This document shows, piece by piece, positions 57,546 through 64,000 of a DNA stretch of 64,000 nucleotides. The stretch lies in assembly GCF_000399685.1 (NCBI RefSeq), contig NZ_KB976987.1, forward strand, positions 2,183,944 through 2,247,943, read 5' to 3'. The DNA is from Acinetobacter pittii ANC 4050 (GTDB taxonomy: Bacteria; Pseudomonadota; Gammaproteobacteria; Pseudomonadales; Moraxellaceae). The notes beneath the pieces are model-generated. The model was not told the DNA's origin and did no database searches. It saw nothing but the letters and a program-made list of their open reading frames with translations. A program made the position numbers and the translations under genes. Position 1 is the stretch's first letter; every line of letters starts with the position of its first letter.

Positions 57546-59414
57546 ATGGCAATTCCACAACATACGATTGATCAAATTCTAGATCGCACAGATATTGTCG
57601 ATCTGATTGGTCAACGTGTGAAACTGAAAAAGACCGGACGTACATATTCCGGCTGTTGCCCATTTCATCAAGAAAAAACACCATCGTTCCATGTCTACCG
57701 TGACAAGCAGTATTATCACTGCTTTGGTTGTCAAGCTAACGGAAATGCAATCCGTTTTCTCATGGATATCGATAACCGAAACTTTATAGAGGTAATGAAA
57801 GAATTATCGAGTAGTACGGGAATTGAATTACCTAAAGATAATACTGAAAATAAAAAACTCTCTTATACCCGTCAGGTTACCAAGCCACCTGTTGCTAAAA
57901 CAAATACGGCTGAGCCTGTAACTCCACAGCAGCCATCAGATGAAAGTTACAACACGCTTGAACCAGTATTTTTCGATGACCCTTTTGCTCAGTTCGAACA
58001 GCCGTTTAGCTTTGATGAACCAGTTCAAGAAGGTAATTTATATGACTTACTGGAAAATGTTGCTCAGTTCTATGAACAACAATTACCTCATAGCCAAAAG
58101 GCAAAAAATTACTTTAAACAGCGTGGATTAACCAATCAGACGATTCAATTTTGGCGCTTAGGCTATGCTCCAGAAGACTGGCAGCACCTAGAAAAAGCCT
58201 TTCCCTATGACATTGACGGCTTAAAACAACTTGGGCTTATCCGCTCGAGCGATAATGGGCGTGATTTTGACCTATTACGTGACCGCGTTATTTTCCCAAT
58301 TCGCGACCCTAAAGGTCGAGTCGTTGGTTTTGGTGGGCGTGCATTAAATGATGAAATCAAACCCAAATATATTAACTCACCAGATTCAGAAGTCTTCCAC
58401 AAAAATCAGCTACTTTATGGGCTTTATGAAGGTAGAAAACTTAAATCTAGCGATTGGTTAATGGTCGAAGGTTATATGGATGTTATTGCGCTTCAGCAAT
58501 ATGGCATTACAGGGGCCGTAGCAACTTTAGGGACTGCAAGTAATACAGAACATCTTAATATTCTATTTAAACAAAATAGCCGTATTACCATTGCTTTCGA
58601 TGGTGATGCAGCAGGTCAAAAAGCAGCGCGCAGAACTTTAGAAATTGCTTTACCACTTCTTAATGATGGCCGTGAACTTAAATTTTTTGTTCTACCGAAT
58701 GATCATGACCCCGACTCTCTGATCCGTCGAGAAGGGCTCGAAAATTTCCAAAAATTATTACAACAGTCCCCTCTTCTATCCGATTTTGTGTTTGCGCACT
58801 TAACAGGTCAACACGATATCAGTACACCTGAAGGGAAAAGTTTAGTCATGGGAGAACTCAGGGAGCTGACTGAACTCTTACCTAAACAAGGTTCGTTCCG
58901 TTACTTACTTACTCAATCTTTCCGTGAAAAACTCGGACTTGGTAAACGTTTTACCCCACAAATCAGTCACGATGCTTCGCTCTCATTTAACATTCATACA
59001 AAAGATGAAGACTTTGCGATAGCAATTTTAATGCATCATCCTTTTCTTTATATTCATTTTGAAGGATTACGGGCCTATATTCACCAAGATGAATTATTGG
59101 CTAAAGTACTGGCTATCTTAAATCGTATTTTTGATGATTTACCAGATGACCAAGAGCTGGCAACTTATTATGTGCTTGGTGCTTGTAGTAGTTACTGTCA
59201 TGAAATCGCCGATATTATGCAAAGAACAAACATTCAAGCATTAACACAGGCTCCTGAAGTAGCTGACAAATTAGCCAAAGAATATTCATTAAGTCTGCAA
59301 GAAAGATATTTACGTCAAAAACTTAAATCGCCAATTTCTTTAATTGAATCAAGAAATCTAAGACAACAACTCAATGAGTTAACAAAACAAATTAGCTTAA
59401 AGCTGTTGTCTTAA
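57546..59414 (+). CDS. dnaG: DNA primase
   Basis: Makes RNA primers for replication. The N-terminal CHC2 zinc domain has C38, H41, C59 and C62. The RNA polymerase domain follows, with [34 protein letters not shown] and [13 protein letters not shown] (TOPRIM). The C-terminal helical domain would bind DnaB. The 622 residues exceed E. coli DnaG (581), mainly from a Pro/Gln/acidic linker at residues 98-163. Convergent with hemA, overlapping 4 bp. Confidence 0.96.
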   Translation: MAIPQHTIDQILDRTDIVDLIGQRVKLKKTGRTYSGCCPFHQEKTPSFHVYRDKQYYHCFGCQANGNAIRFLMDIDNRNFIEVMKELSSSTGIELPKDNTENKKLSYTRQVTKPPVAKTNTAEPVTPQQPSDESYNTLEPVFFDDPFAQFEQPFSFDEPVQEGNLYDLLENVAQFYEQQLPHSQKAKNYFKQRGLTNQTIQFWRLGYAPEDWQHLEKAFPYDIDGLKQLGLIRSSDNGRDFDLLRDRVIFPIRDPKGRVVGFGGRALNDEIKPKYINSPDSEVFHKNQLLYGLYEGRKLKSSDWLMVEGYMDVIALQQYGITGAVATLGTASNTEHLNILFKQNSRITIAFDGDAAGQKAARRTLEIALPLLNDGRELKFFVLPNDHDPDSLIRREGLENFQKLLQQSPLLSDFVFAHLTGQHDISTPEGKSLVMGELRELTELLPKQGSFRYLLTQSFREKLGLGKRFTPQISHDASLSFNIHTKDEDFAIAILMHHPFLYIHFEGLRAYIHQDELLAKVLAILNRIFDDLPDDQELATYYVLGACSSYCHEIADIMQRTNIQALTQAPEVADKLAKEYSLSLQERYLRQKLKSPISLIESRNLRQQLNELTKQISLKLLS

Positions 59415-60694
59415 TGTTTTGGTTTACGCTCATGATCAAACACATCCTGTAAATGCTGTTGTAGCCATTCAAAATAATCAGGATTTTCTGCTTTAGCAGC
59501 TTCACGTAGTAATATCGAGGTAGGATGCATAAGTTTTTGCGTCAAACGGTGGGCAAATTGCTGTAATACCTGTTCAGCACTTTCACCATGATGCAAAGCC
59601 TCTAATGCATGCGTAAGCTCTTGTTGACTAATCTCTTCACTATGTTGGCGGTAAGCATGAATGGTGCTACCAGCTTCTTTAACCTTTTGATGAGTAATAA
59701 GCTGAGTCGCTAATTGATTCACCATCACTTCCGCTTCAACTGCCGCCTGACGACGTTGAGCGAGGTTCTCATCAATCACACTTTGTAAATCATCCACACC
59801 ATACAAATAGACCCCATCAAGTGCTTCAACTTTAGGATCTATATCACGTGGCACGGCTAAATCAACCATCAACATTTGTTGATAGCGACGTTTTTTTAAT
59901 GCGGTCTTAACATCAGAATAAGCAATAACTTGGTATAAACTACCAGTACAGCTCGACACAACATCAGCACGATATAAATTCTCTGCTAATGCTGAAAACT
60001 CAATAATTTCAACTTCAACCTGATGTGCAATTTCCTGAGCCAACTGATCAGCGCGCTCACGGCTACGATTACAAATAATAATCTTCGCAACACCCATTTC
60101 AGCCAAATGTTTAGCCACCAAGCTATTCATTTCACCCGCCGCAACCACCATTACGGTAAGTTTTTCAGGCTTACTAAAAACCTGTAAAGCCAGTTGTGCA
60201 ACCGCATAACCCATTGAAACAGCATGACTACCTACCGCAGTTTCGGAACGTACACGTTTGGCAGCATAAAAAGCATATTCAAAAATACTGTTCAATTCAG
60301 GAGAGACCGTTTGGGCTTCTTTAGACAATGCTAAAGCACTTTTAACTTGCCCTAAAATTTGCGGCTCACCTAGCATAAGAGAGTCTAGACCACTCGCTAC
60401 TCGCATTAAATGTGTAATTGCCTGCGTGTTCTCGTAACGATAAACATGATGAATTAACTGCTTTACATCAATATTATTGGCATCGGCTAACCATTTTAGA
60501 AGGCTTTCGGCATTTTCAGCCATGGCATAAACTTCTGTACGGTTACAGGTCGAGACGACCACCAAATCCTTTAGGTTCTGGTGGTGGCGTTGTTCGGCAA
60601 GCAAACGACTTAATCGCTCTGCATTGAAAGCAATTTGTTCGCGGAGTTCTACAGAAGCTGTTTGATGGTTGACACCCAATGCAAAGAAAGACAT
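59411..60694 (-). CDS. hemA: Glutamyl-tRNA reductase
   Basis: First committed step of tetrapyrrole synthesis in the C5 pathway: reduces Glu-tRNA(Glu) to glutamate-1-semialdehyde. Catalytic Cys50 lies in [27 protein letters not shown] and [14 protein letters not shown] follow, then the NADPH domain ([17 protein letters not shown]) and the C-terminal dimerisation helices. The 427 residues are normal. Divergent from the TPR-lolB-ispE unit, as in pseudomonads. Confidence 0.96.
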   Translation of the reverse strand: MSFFALGVNHQTASVELREQIAFNAERLSRLLAEQRHHQNLKDLVVVSTCNRTEVYAMAENAESLLKWLADANNIDVKQLIHHVYRYENTQAITHLMRVASGLDSLMLGEPQILGQVKSALALSKEAQTVSPELNSIFEYAFYAAKRVRSETAVGSHAVSMGYAVAQLALQVFSKPEKLTVMVVAAGEMNSLVAKHLAEMGVAKIIICNRSRERADQLAQEIAHQVEVEIIEFSALAENLYRADVVSSCTGSLYQVIAYSDVKTALKKRRYQQMLMVDLAVPRDIDPKVEALDGVYLYGVDDLQSVIDENLAQRRQAAVEAEVMVNQLATQLITHQKVKEAGSTIHAYRQHSEEISQQELTHALEALHHGESAEQVLQQFAHRLTQKLMHPTSILLREAAKAENPDYFEWLQQHLQDVFDHERKPKH

Positions 60695-60782
60695 ATCAGA
60701 TCATCATTTCGCTAAATTTATGCTATTGTGCAACATCGGTGTCATAAAAAGCATTACTTTGGATCAATAAAAATTGCGTCAA

Positions 60783-62492
60783 ATGAATAGCCGTATTAAT
60801 TTTAACGGTGCTTCGATAAGACAGTATTCTACCACATTCTTATTGTTAGGTAGCATGTCCTCATATGTCTATGCGCGTCCTGTGCAAGAGACCTATGCCG
60901 TGCATTCGTTTGATCAGGCATTAGAGCAATCCATGGTTGCTGAATTTGCGCTAGCTTATGACGATATTCCAAACGCTTTGCACAATTACACAGTGCTCGC
61001 AATTAAAAGCAACTCTACCTCAATTAAGCAGCGAGCTTTAGACGTTGCACTTGAATATAATGATTTACAAGCTGCGTTAAATATTGCTACACATTGGGTC
61101 GCTCAAGAACCCAAAGATGTACCTGCTTTATTCTATTTGTCACATATTGCTTTAAAAACACACGAATATCAGCTTGCTGCTGAGACATTAGATAAAATTT
61201 TAAAGATAGATCCCACTGCTGATCTAGAACAGATTTTAGCCAGCATTGCCCCAGAAAATGCACAAGATCGAGAGGTCTTATTAACAGCTTTACGCTCGAG
61301 CGCAGAAAAAGCCAATCCTTCTATCTTAGCGCTCATCGCCAATTTAGAAGCGCAAAATGGTCAATTACAAACTGCGCTAACCAACATTAACAAAGCCTTA
61401 CGCCGACGTCCTAAAGTAACCAGCTTTATTTTAATGAAAGCAAACCTACTTATCGCTCTTAGTGATCAAGAAGGTGCTCTTAAATGGTATGCAAAATCAA
61501 GCCGTAAAAATAAGAAAAATTTAGATATTCGTTTAGCTGAAATCCGCTATCTCATACAAATTAACCAATCTGAGCTTGCGTTAGAAAAACTTGAAAAAAT
61601 TATAGAAACTCACCCTCAAGCTGAAGAAGCGTTATTTATTGCAGGCTTAACGAGTATTGATTTAAAGCAATATGACAAAGCAGAACAATATCTTGTTGAC
61701 CTACGCAACTCGGCTAAATACCAAAATGAAGCGTATTACTACTTAGCGATTAATGCAGAACGTAAACAGCATTATGAAACTGCAAAAGCTTACTATCGTT
61801 TAGTTGATGGTAGTTTATACGTGGTATCAAGACGCAATCTGATTGCAATATATGATAAACAAGAAAATTTACACGATGCTTTACGGTTCCTTACTCAAGA
61901 ACGAGTAAATTATCCCCAACATGCAAGTTTTTTATATCAAGCCCAAGCTGAAATCTTAAAGAAAATGGGCAATAAAAAAGCTGCATTAAATTTATTAGAT
62001 GAAGCTATAAAAAACTTACCGGATGATCCAGAACTGATTTATGCAGAAGTTTTATTACTTGATCCATATACGGACCGCGACAAACTCGACAAAACATTAA
62101 AGCAATTATTACAGCTTGAGCCTAACAGCCCAACGTATCTAAACGCATATGCTTATACCTTAGCTCTACAAAACCGTAGGTTAAAAGAAGCACGTCAATA
62201 TGCGGAGCAAGCTCTGGAATATGCCCCTGAACAAGCCTCAATCCTTGATACGCTAGGCTATATTGCATTTTTACAGAATGATTATGAAGCTGCGGCGGAA
62301 GCCTTAGGCAAAGCCTATGAACTTAGCCATAATATAAATATCGGCGTTCGTTATGCTAAAGCTTTGTATATGCAAGGGTCACTCACTCAATTTAGCGCAG
62401 TGTTACAACAACTGAAACAAAAACATGCCAATGATCCACAATTACAACAGCTTGATGCGTTAATTTTACCTACATCTGCAAAAAAGAGTTAA
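60783..62492 (+). CDS. TPR-repeat protein of the hemA-lolB interval
   Basis: 569-residue protein with an N-terminal hydrophobic segment (TTFLLLGSMSSYVYA) that looks like a signal peptide, then tetratricopeptide repeats through most of its length (e.g. AEFALAYDDIPNALHNYTVLA, ALFIAGLTSIDLKQYDKAEQYL, LNAYAYTLALQNRRLKEARQYAEQAL). Corresponds by position to the PA4667-type protein of Pseudomonas. Likely periplasmic protein-protein scaffold; role unknown. ATG at 60783 preferred over an in-frame TTG at 60774. Confidence 0.85.
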   Translation: MNSRINFNGASIRQYSTTFLLLGSMSSYVYARPVQETYAVHSFDQALEQSMVAEFALAYDDIPNALHNYTVLAIKSNSTSIKQRALDVALEYNDLQAALNIATHWVAQEPKDVPALFYLSHIALKTHEYQLAAETLDKILKIDPTADLEQILASIAPENAQDREVLLTALRSSAEKANPSILALIANLEAQNGQLQTALTNINKALRRRPKVTSFILMKANLLIALSDQEGALKWYAKSSRKNKKNLDIRLAEIRYLIQINQSELALEKLEKIIETHPQAEEALFIAGLTSIDLKQYDKAEQYLVDLRNSAKYQNEAYYYLAINAERKQHYETAKAYYRLVDGSLYVVSRRNLIAIYDKQENLHDALRFLTQERVNYPQHASFLYQAQAEILKKMGNKKAALNLLDEAIKNLPDDPELIYAEVLLLDPYTDRDKLDKTLKQLLQLEPNSPTYLNAYAYTLALQNRRLKEARQYAEQALEYAPEQASILDTLGYIAFLQNDYEAAAEALGKAYELSHNINIGVRYAKALYMQGSLTQFSAVLQQLKQKHANDPQLQQLDALILPTSAKKS

Positions 62493-62496
62493 ATAT

Positions 62497-63075
62497 ATGA
62501 GCAAATTTGCCCAACTGTGCACAGCGATCTGTGGATCAAGTGTATTATTTCTAACCGGTTGTCAGCATTTTACTCAACCTAAACCTGTGGTTACCCAACA
62601 AGTTCAAGATGAAAAACACTTTAATTTACAAGGTAAAATTGGAGTCCGTACACCACAGCAAACTGGTAGTGCTTTTTTTACTTGGCTTCAACAGCAAGAT
62701 AATTTTGATATCGAGTTAAGCGGTATTTTAGGCGTTGGAAAAACTCAAATTCAGGGTAAACCAGGCGAAGTCACTTTAAATAGTGCTAAAACAGGACTTA
62801 TTACAGCTGCCTCTCCAGAAGAACTTTTAGAGCGAGCAACTGGTTGGCAAGCACCGATTACGCACTTAACGAGTTGGATTTTGGCAAAACCCGCAACATT
62901 AAATGCGCAAGTTACCAAAGATGCTGCAAATCGAGTGAGCCAACTCATTGAAGATGGCTGGACCGTGAATTTCAGTTACGATGGTGAACAAACTTTGCCA
63001 AACAAACTGGTTTTAAAGCAAGCTCTTGCTGAAGATAAAGAAAACCGTATTACAATGGTCATCCAAAACCGCTAA
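62497..63075 (+). CDS. lolB: Outer-membrane lipoprotein receptor LolB
   Basis: Accepts lipoproteins from LolA and inserts them in the outer membrane. Signal peptide with lipobox FLTGC (Cys22), followed by HFNLQGKIGVRTPQQTGSAFFTWLQQQDNFDIELSGILGVG, the LolB N-terminal pattern, and LTSWILAKPA. The 192 residues are normal. Starts 4 bp after the TPR gene and precedes ispE by 18 bp, a conserved series. Confidence 0.94.
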   Translation: MSKFAQLCTAICGSSVLFLTGCQHFTQPKPVVTQQVQDEKHFNLQGKIGVRTPQQTGSAFFTWLQQQDNFDIELSGILGVGKTQIQGKPGEVTLNSAKTGLITAASPEELLERATGWQAPITHLTSWILAKPATLNAQVTKDAANRVSQLIEDGWTVNFSYDGEQTLPNKLVLKQALAEDKENRITMVIQNR

Positions 63076-63093
63076 GTCCAATTATATAAATCT

Positions 63094-63927
63094 ATGATTC
63101 GAGTTCCTTCCCCTGCTAAGCTCAACCTGTTTTTACATATTACAGGCCGACGCGAAAATGGTTATCATGAGCTACAAACTATTTTCCAACTTATTGATTT
63201 ATATGACTGGATGACATTTACGCCTACTTCAAATGAAGAAATCGAAATTGATGGGTTAAGTGAAGTTCGACCTGAAGAAAATTTGATTTATCGGGCAGCT
63301 CAAATATTAAAGCCACATGCAAAACAGTTTTGTGGTTTAGACATCAAAATTGAAAAAAATATTCCAATGGGCGCGGGTCTAGGCGGTGGTTCATCCAATG
63401 CCGCCACCACGCTTATTGTGTTAAATCAATTATGGGAATGTGGCCTGAACCAAGAACAACTTGCGGACTACGGTGTAAAGCTAGGTGCTGATGTTCCTAT
63501 TTTTATTTATGGTAAAAATGCATGGGCTGAAGGCATCGGCGAACATTTATCATTCATAGACTTAGATCAAAAACAGTTCATTATTTTAAAACCTGATTGT
63601 TTTATCAGCACTCAATTGCTTTTTTCACAAAAAACATTGACAAGAGACTCTAAGACCACTAAATTTTGCGCCTATCAGTTAGAGCCTTCTAATTTTGGAA
63701 ATAACTTTGAGCCACTGGCTCGGCAGTTATACCCTGAAGTAGAAGAAGCAATGCAATATTTAGATCAGTTTGGTCAAGCAAAGCTTACAGGTACAGGTGC
63801 TTGTGTTTTTACTGAAGTAACGAATGAAATGAATATTGATGAAATTCTTAAGCATTCACCATGTAAATCTTACTTGGTAAATAGTTTAAAAGAATCTCCT
63901 CTTAATCATTTTAAGGTTACACGTTAG
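63094..63927 (+). CDS. ispE: 4-diphosphocytidyl-2-C-methyl-D-erythritol kinase
   Basis: MEP-pathway kinase for isoprenoid precursors. GHMP kinase: PSPAKLNLFLHITGRRENGYHELQTIF, ATP loop PMGAGLGGGSSNAATTL, GADVPIFIYGKNAWAEGIGE, and the C-terminal LTGTGACVFTEV. The 277 residues are standard. The TAG stop overlaps the first two bases of the tRNA-Gln gene, so the tRNA is likely cut from the same transcript. Confidence 0.96.
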   Translation: MIRVPSPAKLNLFLHITGRRENGYHELQTIFQLIDLYDWMTFTPTSNEEIEIDGLSEVRPEENLIYRAAQILKPHAKQFCGLDIKIEKNIPMGAGLGGGSSNAATTLIVLNQLWECGLNQEQLADYGVKLGADVPIFIYGKNAWAEGIGEHLSFIDLDQKQFIILKPDCFISTQLLFSQKTLTRDSKTTKFCAYQLEPSNFGNNFEPLARQLYPEVEEAMQYLDQFGQAKLTGTGACVFTEVTNEMNIDEILKHSPCKSYLVNSLKESPLNHFKVTR

Positions 63928-64000
63928 GGGCGTCGCCAAGTGGTAAGGCACCGGGTTTTGATCTCGGCATCCGTTGGTTCGAATCCAGCCGCCCCTGCCA
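63926..64000 (+). tRNA. tRNA-Gln (TTG)
   Basis: 75-nt cloverleaf with encoded CCA ending exactly at the window edge. Acceptor AGGGGCG / CGCCCCT, anticodon loop TTTTGAT with TTG, T loop GTTCGAATC. Its first two bases overlap the ispE stop. Confidence 0.95.

Overview
This window is chromosomal DNA of low GC content from a gammaproteobacterium, almost certainly an Acinetobacter of the baumannii/calcoaceticus group. The evidence is the wording of the core proteins (Fur, the Min proteins, FtsK, EF-Tu, BamD), the rpsL-rpsG-fusA-tuf operon, the hemA/TPR/lolB/ispE/tRNA-Gln order, and a Rieske oxygenase whose key residues match those described for Acinetobacter carnitine monooxygenase CntA. No transposase, integrase, prophage, CRISPR array or resistance gene is visible. 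Gene calls rest on reading the protein sequences; no database search was run.

Layout. 1-7.1 kb: 3' end of sbcC, yggS, the twitching ATPases pilT-pilU, fur divergent from bamE, rnfH with a degenerate NSS-type membrane protein, and a bacteriohemerythrin. 7.3-15.1 kb (all minus strand): a class II amidotransferase, an OlsB-like acyltransferase, argB, algC, dut, rep and an OmpA-domain lipoprotein. 15.3-19.7 kb (plus): an acyltransferase, a voltage-sensor-like membrane protein, minCDE and a small PA4642-like protein. 19.7-29.4 kb: a LysE exporter, ftsK, trxB, the N-end-rule transferases aat and bpt, rimI, and two tandem PF10118 proteins with a ferritin-like di-iron residue pattern. 29.6-34.3 kb: the str operon with a clear promoter, a possible leader attenuator and a structured rpsL-rpsG spacer. 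34.4-41.5 kb: an EcsC-family protein, fabB, hemJ, an orphan HExxH protein, nadE and an overlapping helical orphan.

41.5-51.75 kb is the accessory part: a carnitine catabolic island lying exactly between two identical elongator tRNA-Met genes. Its minus-strand operon runs D-malate dehydrogenase, BCCT transporter, alpha/beta hydrolase, CntA, aldehyde dehydrogenase, CntB, with a divergent LysR regulator and an outer-membrane barrel gene. Together these can import carnitine, split it to trimethylamine and malic semialdehyde, oxidise that to D-malate and then to pyruvate. It resembles E. coli yeaTUVWX with two added enzymes and a porin.

51.8-64 kb is core again: RNase P RNA, a YfhL-type ferredoxin with coaD, smpB, a flavodoxin-like protein, pgeF-rluD, bamD with an unusual repeat tail, dnaG convergent with hemA, and the TPR-lolB-ispE-tRNA-Gln series ending exactly at the window edge.

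The pathways are mostly known. The observations most worth checking are the tRNA-flanked island and its intercistronic hairpins, the BamD tail repeats, the pore-less voltage-sensor-like protein, the tandem di-iron-like proteins, the NSS-like protein without its TM1 signature, and RNA structures in the str operon.
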